Source of the DNA: Komarekiella delphini-convector SJRDD-AB1
GTDB lineage: Bacteria > Cyanobacteriota > Cyanobacteriia > Cyanobacteriales > Nostocaceae
Length of the DNA stretch: 64,000 bases
Direction of reading: 5' to 3'
NCBI RefSeq assembly: GCF_014831675.1
Contig: NZ_VJXY01000007.1
Span: 62,001 to 126,000, forward strand
Below, piece after piece: positions 43,991 through 53,199 of this stretch (the stretch's first letter is position 1; every line of letters begins with the position of its first letter). The notes below the pieces were generated by a model. It had not been told where the DNA came from. It saw nothing but the letters and a program-made list of their open reading frames with translations, and ran no database searches. The translations under genes and the position numbers were made by a program.

Positions 43991-45082
43991 CTAGAAATGT
44001 GAGTGGTAGTTGCTTTTTGGAAAAATGTTTTGAGCTACTAAATTTACTGCTTGACTGAGTTCTTGAAGTTTACTAGCTACTGCGCCACTGGTTAATAATT
44101 CTGCCGCTTTGGCTATACCCGATCGCATATCTGGACAAATGCCACTACGCCACAGGTAAAACCCGCCATTCCACAAGGCTGTTTGCATCAGTTCGCCTGG
44201 GTTGCCAAGCAAAACTTGCTGCATATCCGCTACTAGTTCTTCTGTAGTGCCAAGGGGTAGGTTCTTGGTAGTAAAACTGTATTCACGCGGTACAAGGTGC
44301 AAGCGTTCTAGTTCTTGCGGTGCTGATGAAGATAAGCCAATAATCGCGGTGCGATCGCGTGGTAAGTCGCAACTGCCTTCCAATCCCTTTACTAATGTAA
44401 ATTTTGTGACGCCTCGCAGAGCCAAAGCTACCTGAAACATCGCTTCCGTAGGAGGATGGACAAACCCCGTAATTATATGAGCATCCCCAGCATAAGGACA
44501 CCAAATTAATTCCATTGTCGCCAAAGGCGGACGCTTGCCGAGTTGGTCACGGTATTCCCAAATATTGTTAATTAAAGGAAAATGCTTTGGTGTATAAATA
44601 AACCCAACACCCGTTTGCTCAAACACCTGTTGGGTCTTCGTTAGTGGTAAGGCAGTCCAATTGACACCTAATCCCTGCCAAATATCTATCAGAGGTAATC
44701 CATACTTTGTTGGCAGGCGATCGCCACCATGCATCACCACTGGTTGACCAACTGCGGCAAGTAGTAAAGCAGTTACGGGGCTAATTGGTGCGGTGCGCGT
44801 TCTCCCATCATAAGGTAGACCCAAAACTATCGCCGGACGTGCAGAAGTGATTGGTTGCAGTTTTGGCCCTAGTTCCTCATAAGCATCCAACATGCCAGCT
44901 AACTCTTCCCCAGTAGGACGCTTAATCCGATGGGCAATCAAAAATGCTCCAATTTGGGCTGGTGTTGCTTCACCCAGCAGCATCATTTTTGTAGCAGTGG
45001 CGGCTTCAGCACGGGTTAAATTCTCACCTGTGTGGTTTCCACTGCCTACTTTTTGCACGAATTCCCTAAATACGTTGCTCAT
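43991..45082 (-). CDS. Anthranilate phosphoribosyltransferase-like protein (TrpD paralogue)
   Basis: A 363-residue protein with the glycosyltransferase-3 fold: VGSGNHTGENLTRAEA, FLIAHRIKRPTGEELAGML, VVMHGGDRLPTKYG and a C-terminal GFYLWRSGICPDM. True TrpD has a KHGNR-type phosphoribosyl motif; here it reads MHGGDR, the TrpD2/YbiB-like variant, some of which bind nucleic acid. So tryptophan synthesis is unlikely to be its role. ATG 45082 is chosen; TTTGTCC heptamers lie just upstream. Confidence 0.8.
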   Translation of the reverse strand: MSNVFREFVQKVGSGNHTGENLTRAEAATATKMMLLGEATPAQIGAFLIAHRIKRPTGEELAGMLDAYEELGPKLQPITSARPAIVLGLPYDGRTRTAPISPVTALLLAAVGQPVVMHGGDRLPTKYGLPLIDIWQGLGVNWTALPLTKTQQVFEQTGVGFIYTPKHFPLINNIWEYRDQLGKRPPLATMELIWCPYAGDAHIITGFVHPPTEAMFQVALALRGVTKFTLVKGLEGSCDLPRDRTAIIGLSSSAPQELERLHLVPREYSFTTKNLPLGTTEELVADMQQVLLGNPGELMQTALWNGGFYLWRSGICPDMRSGIAKAAELLTSGAVASKLQELSQAVNLVAQNIFPKSNYHSHF

Positions 45083-45145
45083 TTGTCCTTTGTCCTTTGT
45101 CCTTGGTAAGAGTGTCAATGACGAATGACCAATGACTAATGACAC

Positions 45146-46093
45146 TTAAGAAGCTGATCGCTGCTGGTTGAGTTGTAGTGGGATATTTTCTCGTACCAGT
45201 TGCCAAAAGTGCTTGATGGGGGGAATTTGGAGACGGTCTTGAGTTGTTACCATCACTACGCGACGAGTCAAACTCGAACTATCAGGCAAAGTCCCCGTAC
45301 TATTACTGGCTAGGGGTCTGACTGCAAGGGTAGGGTCGCAACGTGCTTCGATCAGTGCTGATTGAGGCAGCAAAGCTATCAATTCTCCTTGGCGCACTAC
45401 TCCTCGGAAGGCGTCTAGGGTGTTTACCTCTAAAGCCGCCTGAAGTTTTGCTTCTAGTCGCTCAAATCTATCTTGTATTAGACGTTGCATTCCATAACCA
45501 TCTTTAAAAACCACTTGGGGATAACGAATTAGCTCCGACCAAGGGATACATTCATACTTAGCTAAGGGATGATTGGCTGCGGCTAGGATTTCTATAGGTT
45601 CATCATAAAGTACTTCTACTACCATTTCTCTACCAGTGGTTAAAAACCGATTATTCATTACAATTGCCAGATCCACCAATCCATCTTTGAGGACTTTGAG
45701 GGCGCGATCGCTACCTAATGAAGTCACCCGCAATTGTACATCTGGATAATCATGACAAAATTTTTGCAACACTGGTGGCAGATAAGCTGCACACATTGAG
45801 TGAATCGCTGCAATGCAAAGTTCTGGCTGTTTTCCTGCGATTAAATCTGCTAACTCGTCTGTGGCTGTTTGCCACTCTTGGCAAATTTTGCGGACGCGGG
45901 GTAGCAAACGTTCACCTGCTAGTGTCAACTTGGCATGACTCGTTCTGTGAAACAGTTCTAACCCCAAATCTGCTTCCAATGCCTGGATTTGGCGACTAAT
46001 CGTCGATTGGGTTACACTACATTGCCGCGCTGCTTGTTGAAAGCTGCCGGTTTGGGCGATCGCCAGAAAGGCTTGCAACTGCTCTAGTCGCAT
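45146..46093 (-). CDS. LysR-family transcriptional regulator
   Basis: A 315-residue LysR protein. The N-terminal HTH is MRLEQLQAFLAIAQTGSFQQAARQCSVTQSTISRQIQALEADLGLELFHRTSHAKLTLAGE; the C-terminal effector domain follows. It lies 63 bases upstream of the TrpD-like gene in the same direction and may control or be co-transcribed with it. The effector is unknown. RbcR/CmpR-like members have a similar start, but I cannot place it there firmly. Confidence 0.9.
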   Translation of the reverse strand: MRLEQLQAFLAIAQTGSFQQAARQCSVTQSTISRQIQALEADLGLELFHRTSHAKLTLAGERLLPRVRKICQEWQTATDELADLIAGKQPELCIAAIHSMCAAYLPPVLQKFCHDYPDVQLRVTSLGSDRALKVLKDGLVDLAIVMNNRFLTTGREMVVEVLYDEPIEILAAANHPLAKYECIPWSELIRYPQVVFKDGYGMQRLIQDRFERLEAKLQAALEVNTLDAFRGVVRQGELIALLPQSALIEARCDPTLAVRPLASNSTGTLPDSSSLTRRVVMVTTQDRLQIPPIKHFWQLVRENIPLQLNQQRSAS

Positions 46094-46394
46094 TTTTATG
46101 TAGCCTGAATTACATTTATGGCTTTCATTAAGTTAACGGTTTTGTATCCACAATTTAGTAAAGTTTGTTACAGGTCTTTGTCTGAGATTTATATAAATAT
46201 AAATTATGTTTGACTGCATTCATCGTCAATTATCAGCTTTGCAAAGCCTTTTTCGCTAAATATCCCGTAAAAAGACTTGTGTATTTTATTCTGTAATGTT
46301 GGAATTTTTAGATAAGATTTTCAACTTATCACATTCAGTCATTGGGATATATCTCAATGGCTGAATGTGAATCTTGCTAATTTTTTCTACATGG
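46094..46394. other. Intergenic region with large hairpin
   Basis: The 301 bases between the toxin gene and LysR. Apart from the hairpin at 46329-46370, it is AT-rich and without genes. Confidence 0.4.
46329..46370 (-). terminator. 16-bp stem-loop after the toxin gene
   Basis: TCACATTCAGTCATTG (46329-46344) pairs with CAATGGCTGAATGTGA (46355-46370), with one G.T pair and a 10-base loop. It lies 25 bases beyond the toxin stop on the minus strand. Confidence 0.55.
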
Positions 46395-46664
46395 CTACAA
46401 CTTAGAGAGCAACATGTCATACTTTGTGTGTGAACCAACCCAAAACCAGATGACTGTATCGCCTTCTAACTGTCCAACTACCCGATAACTTTTGCTGATG
46501 CGAGCAGAGTAAATTGGTAATTCTGGATGTACTTTTTTGAAGCGCAAACTGGGATGACGAGGATCTTGCTTGAATTGGCGATATGCTTCGCGTGTTTGCT
46601 TTTGAACTTGTTCAGGTAAATCAGCAAAGGCTTTACGGAATTGGGCAGTTGTGCGTGACTTCAC
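46395..46664 (-). CDS. RelE/ParE-family toxin
   Basis: An 89-residue type II toxin: RKAFADLPEQVQKQTREAYRQFKQDPRHPSLRFKKV, then YSARISKSYRVVGQLEGDTVIWFWVGSHTKYD, the RelE/HigB-like fold with basic residues in the strands. RelE toxins cleave ribosome-bound mRNA; ParE toxins act on gyrase, and this one cannot be assigned to either target. The start overlaps the antitoxin stop by 4 bases. Confidence 0.85.
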   Translation of the reverse strand: MKSRTTAQFRKAFADLPEQVQKQTREAYRQFKQDPRHPSLRFKKVHPELPIYSARISKSYRVVGQLEGDTVIWFWVGSHTKYDMLLSKL

Positions 46665-46879
46665 AACCTCTCTGGGTCTAACTCTTGTGTTTTCCCTGCG
46701 TGATACTCAGCCATTGCTTCGGCTGCGAGTTTAGCAAGGGCATCCTTAGAACTTGTGAATGCTTCATCCCATCGGATTTCGTCTTCGAGTTCTTCCAAAA
46801 TCATTGCAGCGATCGCATCTTGCTCACTGGCAGGCAAAGTTTTCAACCTGGCGATCGCTTTTTCAAGTAACTCGGTCAT
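46661..46879 (-). CDS. Antitoxin partner of RelE/ParE toxin
   Basis: A 72-residue acidic protein: ELLEKAIARLKTLPASEQDAIAAMILEELEDEIRWDEAFTSSKDALAKLAAEAMAEYHAG. This helix-rich pattern is typical of cyanobacterial antitoxins next to RelE-like toxins. It lies upstream and overlaps the toxin by 4 bases, as expected of a translationally coupled pair. Confidence 0.82.
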   Translation of the reverse strand: MTELLEKAIARLKTLPASEQDAIAAMILEELEDEIRWDEAFTSSKDALAKLAAEAMAEYHAGKTQELDPERL

Positions 46880-47223
46880 AACTACCGAACTCCCACAAAC
46901 GTAGTACTACATTATTATCGTTCACTGCATTATTGCGCGATAGATCCTTTGTCTGACTCAATTATAGATGTTAAGCTACTGACGCTGGACAACCTGAATT
47001 AACAATTTCAATGTGTCATTATATAGATGGGGTATAATTTAATAATATTTTCCTAGCTTGCTAGAAGAACACATTGCCTTTTTATAGTAGGTTAGTAAGC
47101 GTAGCAGGTCTTTGCCAGTAAATTTAACCGTACAAACAACAAATGTAGGCTGATAAGGATTCGCTTTATTAATACAAGCAAAAAACTTATCAGCCTGTAA
47201 ATTTTATTTAGAGTGAGATTGGC
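46880..47223. other. Intergenic region upstream of the toxin-antitoxin pair
   Basis: A 344-base gap holding the antitoxin promoter. It contains an 11-bp stem-loop at 47147-47196 beside the end of the next gene. No coding sequence is supported. Confidence 0.4.
47147..47196 (-). terminator. Stem-loop after the 47224 gene
   Basis: AGGCTGATAAG / CTTATCAGCCT, perfect over 11 bp with a 28-base loop. It lies 28 bases past the stop of the minus-strand gene, with T-rich DNA following. Confidence 0.55.
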
Positions 47224-47604
47224 TTAGGCTAATCTATCAAGTCCGCCTTCTAAAAGATTCTTAATAGCATCTCCGAAATCAGCCCCCTCTTTTGCTTTGG
47301 TAAGTTCATCAAAGATATCTCCATCCGGAGGCTGTTGAGTCAAAACTTCGCGTTGCATTGTGTAGAAGTGAGTATATACGCCTTCGGTTTCTAATTCAGC
47401 TGTTACCATACGAAAACCTTGAACACCCAAGTAGTTCAAAAATTCATGCATAGTTTTTGCTTTGGGCTTGAGTCGCTTGCCATTCACATAAAGATTCATA
47501 ATCTCATTGGTAATGCCCCGCCCAAGCAGTTGAACACGAATTTGAAGAAACTGGTATGCTTTTCTCGTCGATACGGAAGTGGTGGATATTATTGTAGCAG
47601 TCAT
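47224..47604 (-). CDS. Hypothetical cyanobacterial protein
   Basis: A 126-residue protein from ATG 47604, which has AAAGGAG 8-14 bases upstream; a longer frame to 47652 is less likely. It contains QVRVQLLGRGITNEIMNLYVNGKRL-like residues, MHEFLNYLGVQGFRMVTAELETEGVYTHFYTMQRE and an Asp-rich tail. The middle pattern resembles small cyanobacterial DUF proteins, but I do not recognise it. Soluble, no signal peptide. Confidence 0.55.
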   Translation of the reverse strand: MTATIISTTSVSTRKAYQFLQIRVQLLGRGITNEIMNLYVNGKRLKPKAKTMHEFLNYLGVQGFRMVTAELETEGVYTHFYTMQREVLTQQPPDGDIFDELTKAKEGADFGDAIKNLLEGGLDRLA

Positions 47605-47882
47605 AGTAAAGTACTCCTTTGAAGGTGCTTTAGGAGATGAGATGTAGAACACTACATATTGACCAATGTGAATCTACATCTTTAGTTTCTTGTCAGAATA
47701 ATGGCAAGTTACAAAAGCTCCTGATAAATAGAGTTCCCTGATGAGTAAATGGAGTAACACAATATCAGATGATTTGATTGTCAACTAGATAATCTCAAAG
47801 ATTTATTACACCCATGACTTCACTAAAACTTGAACACTAACAAATAACCTCTAAACACCTCCCCATTTTTATATACAGAGAG

Positions 47883-49181
47883 TTACCACTCTGCTAGGGC
47901 GATCGCTACTCCTGTTTGCAAATCTGGTGCGAGTGTGGCGTTATTTGCTAACTGCTGCAATTGTTGATGTGCGGCTTCCCTGTCCAGATTTTTCAGTGCA
48001 GCGATCGCGTGTAGTCTCACCGCTGGATTAGGATCTGCTAGTAGCGAAATCAATGGTTCAATTGCTTGCATTTTGCCTAGCTGCCCTAATGATAGGGCGA
48101 TCGCGCTTTTGATGTTGGCAATTTCTGTGGCTGGATGCTTTGATTGCAAGATTTCCAGCAAAATTTCTGTAGCTTGTTGAGTTAACTGCGGCTTTTGTAC
48201 TCGTCCTAGAACTGTGACTATTTCCTGCCACATTGTCTGTGACAAATTGTGATTCAGTGCTTGTTGTATATATTCCAAACCAGATGGTGTCGCCATCCAA
48301 CTCAAAGCGCGGATAATTTCGAGTTGCAGCTTGATTGGTGTGTGAGGTGATATCAACACCTGAAATAATTGCTTGGCAGCATCATCACAACTCATCCGCG
48401 AAAGGGCAACTGCTGCGACACAACAAACCTCAAGGTTAAAGTCATAAAGCCTAGGTTGCAGTCTCGTAACTAAATCTAATTCTGCACATAAGTCAGGGCG
48501 AAAACCTAAACCCAGCACTGCTGCGTGTCTGACTGTGGCAGCTACATCATCCAAAGCAATCAATAGCACTGGTGGGATACGTTCGTCATGAAAGCTACTG
48601 AGAGCTTCAATTGCAGCGCTGCGTACTGCTGCTTGTGAATCTTGGACTACACTCAACAGAGGTGTGATGGTTTCTGGTTGCCGAATACAACAGAGCGATC
48701 GCACTGCTAAAAGCCGTGTATCTTCTGCTGCTAGGAGTTCCGAGAGTGCGGCGATCGCAACAGTACCCATTTGCCCAAGTGCTGTTGTAGCGATCGCTTT
48801 GAGTTCTTCATTTTCATCGATTTTCAACAATTCTACCAAAGACGCGATCGCATCTGGGTGCTGAAACTCACCTAAAATCTTTGCTGCATACCAACGCAAT
48901 TCTTCTTCTGCGTCTTCATCTTCTAAAATTTCAATGAGTGGCAAGATGGCAATATTTCCCAAGCTAGTCAACACCTTGGTAACTTCCCAACGTTGTTGAA
49001 AATCACCCATCTCTAAAATTGAAATTGCTAATTTCAGGATATATTCTCGATTTTTAACTATCTCTGAATGTCTAGAGTTTTCTCCCAAAACTAACTGTTG
49101 CAAATATTGAATCAGCGATGACCAATCAGCTGCATCATGTGCTATTTTGACCTGCACCAAAAGCTGGTTGAGATTATTCAC
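47883..49181 (-). CDS. HEAT-repeat (PBS-lyase-like) protein
   Basis: A 432-residue protein made largely of HEAT repeats such as RWYAAKILGEFQHPDAIASLVELL, ELKAIATTALGQMG and AVRLHAIAALKNL. The fold is that of phycobilin-lyase-type HEAT proteins, but the lack of context with pigment genes means a scaffolding role is equally likely. It lies between the Rieske gene and the small gene above, all on the minus strand. The Rieske stop is 26 bases upstream, so co-transcription is possible. Confidence 0.8.
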   Translation of the reverse strand: MNNLNQLLVQVKIAHDAADWSSLIQYLQQLVLGENSRHSEIVKNREYILKLAISILEMGDFQQRWEVTKVLTSLGNIAILPLIEILEDEDAEEELRWYAAKILGEFQHPDAIASLVELLKIDENEELKAIATTALGQMGTVAIAALSELLAAEDTRLLAVRSLCCIRQPETITPLLSVVQDSQAAVRSAAIEALSSFHDERIPPVLLIALDDVAATVRHAAVLGLGFRPDLCAELDLVTRLQPRLYDFNLEVCCVAAVALSRMSCDDAAKQLFQVLISPHTPIKLQLEIIRALSWMATPSGLEYIQQALNHNLSQTMWQEIVTVLGRVQKPQLTQQATEILLEILQSKHPATEIANIKSAIALSLGQLGKMQAIEPLISLLADPNPAVRLHAIAALKNLDREAAHQQLQQLANNATLAPDLQTGVAIALAEW

Positions 49182-49207
49182 GACACTTTGCTTAAATTTG
49201 GAATTGT

Positions 49208-49615
49208 CTAGGTGGGCTTAACCACAACTGAATCACCCTCAATCTTAGCGGCGTAAGTTTTTAGCGGTGTTGTTGCTGGGCCTCTTTGCACTTTACCATC
49301 AACACCAAATTCCGAACCATGACAGGGACAGGCGAATTTTTTTGCCTCAGCTTGCCATGCCACTGTGCAGCCTGCATGAGAACAAGTCGGGTTAACAGCA
49401 GTCAGATTTACGTTTTTAGATGTACCCACTACCAAAACCGGCCCAACGGGTGAGTTTTTAGCAAGTATTTGACCAGTCTTATCTAATTCTGCTGATGTGC
49501 CCACAGCTTGCCAATCTCCAGCAGTTGTCTGAGAAGAACAAGCTGCAATAGCTACAGGTAAAGAACTCGCTATCGAACCCAAACCCACCCAATAGATGAA
49601 ATCACGACGTTTCAT
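49208..49615 (-). CDS. Rieske [2Fe-2S] lipoprotein
   Basis: A 135-residue protein. An N-terminal Tat-type signal (MKRRDFIYW) is followed by a lipobox ending AIAAC, so it should be a membrane-tethered lipoprotein. The Rieske cluster motifs are CSHAGC and CPCHGSEF. It probably carries electrons in the periplasm or thylakoid lumen; the partner is unknown. It is divergent from nirA across a 464-base region with the NtcA promoter of nirA. Confidence 0.88.
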   Translation of the reverse strand: MKRRDFIYWVGLGSIASSLPVAIAACSSQTTAGDWQAVGTSAELDKTGQILAKNSPVGPVLVVGTSKNVNLTAVNPTCSHAGCTVAWQAEAKKFACPCHGSEFGVDGKVQRGPATTPLKTYAAKIEGDSVVVKPT

Positions 49616-50079
49616 GACTGCGTTTTAGCTAACATACATTGATCTTAAATGCTGTTCAGTAAGTGCTTTGCACCGCTGATTGGCTAGTCTTTATGCAGAA
49701 AACGCATAGTGTTAATACACTTTCAGCAATTTTACTAAAAAACCGTAACAATTTATACGATTTTAACATAAATCCCGTCTTAACTTAGAAGTATCGAAAT
49801 TGTTACATAAACAGTATCCACAGCTTCTTGACAAATTTGCAAAATGTAAAGGAAAGAGATTTTCCCTAACCACCAGGGATTTTCAGGCAGGCATATTAAC
49901 TATTTTAGGTTTCAGGTTGTAATGCTCTTGAGTGCAGATAATCAGCCGTAACTAAATCAAATTTTTTGATTATTAACCCTCGTAGACCCATGAACTGATG
50001 AGACTGCGGGCTGGTTGATATTAGGTAAGTACTTTTACAAGTTCTCAGCGAATCAGTAACTTGCAACGAGACTCATCTC
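49616..50079. other. Divergent promoter region of Rieske gene and nirA
   Basis: This gap contains an ideal NtcA-type promoter (49745-49786) and a second GTA-N8-TAC site at 50025-50038. The latter lies 41 bases before the nirA ATG and has no proper -10 at the standard spacing. No other gene was recognised. Confidence 0.55.
49745..49786 (+). promoter_or_regulatory. NtcA-activated promoter of nirA
   Basis: GTAACAATTTATAC (49745-49758) matches the NtcA consensus GTA-N8-TAC. Exactly 22 bases later TAACTT (49781-49786) matches the TA-N3-T -10 box. This is the standard class II NtcA arrangement and predicts transcription starting near 49793, with a leader of ~290 bases. Confidence 0.88.
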
Positions 50080-51702
50080 ATGACAGACACAGCAACTACC
50101 ACCACAACAAGCCTTAACAAGTTTGAGAAATTCAAAGCAGAAAAAGACGGACTCGCCGTTAAAGGTGAGATAGAGAAATTTGCTGCCCTAGGCTGGGAAG
50201 CAATGGACGAAACAGACCGTGACCACCGACTCAAGTGGGTTGGTGTATTTTTCCGCCCAGTCACTCCGGGCAAGTTTATGATGCGGATGCGCTTACCTAA
50301 CGGTATTCTCACTAGCAGCCAGATGCGTGCTTTAGCAGGAGTGGTGCAGCGTTACGGAGATGACGGCAATGCCGACATTACTACTAGACAAAATATCCAA
50401 TTGCGGGGCATCAGGATTGAAGACTTACCTGATATTTTTAATAGATTTCACGCAGTTGGTTTAACCAGCGTTCAATCAGGGATGGACAACATCCGCAATA
50501 TCACAGGCGATCCGGTGGCGGGGTTGGATGCAGATGAATTGTATGACACACGAGAGGTGGTACAGCAGATTCAGGACATGCTCACCAATAAAGGTGAAGG
50601 CAATCCAGAGTTTACCAACCTACCAAGGAAATTTAACATTGCGATCGCTGGTGGACGAGACAATTCAGTTCACGCCGAAATCAACGATTTAGCTTTCGTT
50701 CCCGCGTTTAAGGAAGGGACTGGGGACTGGGGACTGGGAACTGGGGAAGAATCTTCCCAATCGCCAATATTTGGATTCAACGTCTTGGTGGGTGGCTTTT
50801 TCTCAGCTAAACGCTGTGAGGCGGCGATTCCTCTAAATGCTTGGGTGTCTCCAGAAGATGTGGTAGCCGTATGTAGAGCCGTTTTGGAAGTTTATCGGGA
50901 TCACGGTTTACGTGCCAATAGACAAAAATCCCGCTTGATGTGGCTAATTGATGAATGGGGTTTAGAAAAGTTTCGCCAAGAAGTCGAAAACCGTTTGGGT
51001 AAATCATTATTACCCGCAGCAGCAAAAGACGAAATTGACTGGGAAAAACGCGACCATATCGGCGTATATAAACAAAAACAATCAGAATTCAACTACGTAG
51101 GCTTGCACATCCCCGTTGGTCGGCTGTATGCCGAAGACATGTTTGAAATTGCACGTCTAGCAGAAGTTTACGGTAGTGGTGAAATCCGCTTCACCGTTGA
51201 GCAAAACATCATTATTCCTAATATTCCTGACTCGCGGTTGGCAACATTTTTAACAGAACCACTGCTGGAAAGGTTTTCGATTGATCCTGGTTTGCTGACG
51301 CGATCGCTAGTTTCTTGCACAGGCTCACAATTTTGTAACTTTGCCCTAATTGAAACCAAAAACCGTGCTTTAGGAATCATCAAAGCATTAGAAGCAGAGT
51401 TAATACTCACTGCAAATGTGCGAATTCACTGGACAGGTTGTCCTAACTCCTGCGGACAGCCCCAAGTTGCAGATATCGGCTTGATGGGAACTAAAACTCG
51501 CAAAAACGGCAAAGCTGTAGAAGGGGTTGATATCTACATGGGTGGCAAAGTTGGCAAAGACGCCCATCTAGGAACTTGTGTCATCAAAGGCATACCCTGT
51601 GAAGACTTACAACCATTCTTGCAAAATTTACTCATTGAACACTTTGGGGCAAAACCGAGGCAAGAAGCCTTGGTAACTCATTGGTCAGTAGATCACAACT
51701 AA
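50080..51702 (+). CDS. nirA: Ferredoxin-nitrite reductase
   Basis: A 540-residue NirA, reducing nitrite to ammonium with six electrons from ferredoxin. The siroheme and [4Fe-4S] ligands lie in SCTGSQFCNFALIETKNRAL and TGCPNSCGQPQVADIGL. Residues ~213-229 ([17 protein letters not shown]) are a translated heptamer repeat between FVPAFKE and FGFNVLVGG, making the protein longer than usual. First gene of the nirA-nrtABCD-nrtP run. Confidence 0.96.
   Translation: MTDTATTTTTSLNKFEKFKAEKDGLAVKGEIEKFAALGWEAMDETDRDHRLKWVGVFFRPVTPGKFMMRMRLPNGILTSSQMRALAGVVQRYGDDGNADITTRQNIQLRGIRIEDLPDIFNRFHAVGLTSVQSGMDNIRNITGDPVAGLDADELYDTREVVQQIQDMLTNKGEGNPEFTNLPRKFNIAIAGGRDNSVHAEINDLAFVPAFKEGTGDWGLGTGEESSQSPIFGFNVLVGGFFSAKRCEAAIPLNAWVSPEDVVAVCRAVLEVYRDHGLRANRQKSRLMWLIDEWGLEKFRQEVENRLGKSLLPAAAKDEIDWEKRDHIGVYKQKQSEFNYVGLHIPVGRLYAEDMFEIARLAEVYGSGEIRFTVEQNIIIPNIPDSRLATFLTEPLLERFSIDPGLLTRSLVSCTGSQFCNFALIETKNRALGIIKALEAELILTANVRIHWTGCPNSCGQPQVADIGLMGTKTRKNGKAVEGVDIYMGGKVGKDAHLGTCVIKGIPCEDLQPFLQNLLIEHFGAKPRQEALVTHWSVDHN
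50716..50764. repeat. STRR element translated inside nirA
   Basis: GGGGACT-type heptamers and the hairpin centre GGGGAAGAATCTTCCC, without breaking the frame. The same family occurs between tal and zwf and in cobB. Confidence 0.85.
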
Positions 51703-51728
51703 ACAGTTAACAACTAAATAAAGGACAA

Positions 51729-53051
51729 ATGGCAAATCTTTCAAGAAGAAAATTTATTTTCACCGCAAGTGCTACTGCTACCGCTGCTATTTTGGCTCAC
51801 GGTTGTTCTGCTGGCAGCAATACAGCCTCAACAGGTGGTGACTCACCCTCTGCTGCTCCAGCCGCCAACGTCTCTACAGTGGCTAATGCTCCGAAGGTAG
51901 AAACAACCAAAGCCAAGCTAGGATTCATCGCTCTAACTGATGCTGCTCCCTTAATTATTGCTAAAGAAAAGGGTTTCTTTGCTAAGTACGGCATGACTGA
52001 TGTCGAGGTGATCAAACAGAAATCTTGGCCTGTGACTCGTGACAACTTAAAAATCGGCTCGGCTGGCGGTGGTATTGATGGCGCACATATCCTCAGCCCG
52101 ATGCCTTACTTGATGACCATCAACGATAAAGTGCCAATGTATATCTTGGCAAGGTTAAACACCAATGGTCAGGCTATCTCTGTTGCCAATAGATTTAAAG
52201 AACTCAATGTTAATTTAGAAAGCAAAGGGCTGAAAGAAGCTGCAAGTCAGGCCAAAGCTAATAAAAAAGCCTTAAAATTTGGTGTTACCTTTCCCGGTGG
52301 TACTCACGATTTGTGGATGCGCTATTGGCTAGCGGCCGGCGGCATCAATCCAGATCAAGATGTGGTTTTAGAACCCGTACCACCACCACAAATGGTGGCG
52401 AATATGAAAGTCAACACCATCGATTCTTTTTGTGTGGGAGAGCCTTGGAACGCTCAATTGGTAAACCAAAAAATAGGTTATTCAGCTTTAGTTACAGGCG
52501 AATTGTGGAAAGATCATCCAGAAAAAGCCTTTACTATGCGGAAAGATTGGGTTGATCAAAATCCCAATGCCACACAAGCAATGTTGATGGCAGTTATGGA
52601 AGCTCAACAATGGTGCGATCGCGCAGAAAATAAAGAGGAGATGTGCAAAATCTGCTCTGATCGTAAATACTTTAATGTTGCCGCCGCAGATATTTTAGAA
52701 AGGTCAAAAGGCAATATTGACTTTGGTAATGGTCGTACTCAGCAAAACTTCCCAAATCGCATGAAGTTCTGGGCAGATAATGCCTCTTATCCTTACAAAA
52801 GTCATGATATTTGGTTTCTAACAGAAGATATTCGTTGGGGCTATTTACCAAAAGATACTAAAGTTCAAGAAATAGTTAACCAAGTCAATAAAGAGGACTT
52901 GTGGAAAAAAGCAGCTAAAGCTATTGCTGTTCCTGATTCCGAAATTCCTAAGAGTAGTTCTCGTGGCATTGAGACTTTCTTTGATGGTGTGAAATTTGAC
53001 CCAGAAAAACCAGAAGAATATTTGCAGAGTTTGAAAATTAAAAAAGTTTAA
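51729..53051 (+). CDS. nrtA: Nitrate/nitrite ABC transporter substrate-binding lipoprotein
   Basis: A 440-residue periplasmic binding protein. A Tat-type SRRKFIF start and a lipobox (LAHGC) are visible. The ligand-binding part has KLGFIALTDAAPLIIAKEKGFFAKYG, GTHDLWMRYWLAAGGINPDQDV and CVGEPWNAQLVNQ, all typical of NrtA/CmpA. It binds nitrate and nitrite outside the cytoplasmic membrane and delivers them to NrtB. It is 26 bases after nirA. Confidence 0.95.
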   Translation: MANLSRRKFIFTASATATAAILAHGCSAGSNTASTGGDSPSAAPAANVSTVANAPKVETTKAKLGFIALTDAAPLIIAKEKGFFAKYGMTDVEVIKQKSWPVTRDNLKIGSAGGGIDGAHILSPMPYLMTINDKVPMYILARLNTNGQAISVANRFKELNVNLESKGLKEAASQAKANKKALKFGVTFPGGTHDLWMRYWLAAGGINPDQDVVLEPVPPPQMVANMKVNTIDSFCVGEPWNAQLVNQKIGYSALVTGELWKDHPEKAFTMRKDWVDQNPNATQAMLMAVMEAQQWCDRAENKEEMCKICSDRKYFNVAAADILERSKGNIDFGNGRTQQNFPNRMKFWADNASYPYKSHDIWFLTEDIRWGYLPKDTKVQEIVNQVNKEDLWKKAAKAIAVPDSEIPKSSSRGIETFFDGVKFDPEKPEEYLQSLKIKKV

Positions 53052-53199
53052 TTAATGATTTAGGCATAATTAAACATCAAAAAAATAGTTAGTAGTGAGC
53101 GATTCATCGCTCATAGCAAGTTATATCAGGACTAAAGTCCTTACTACAAACTTGAATTTTTACGCCTAGCTACTTAAAGGCAGTGGGAGAAAATAGAAA

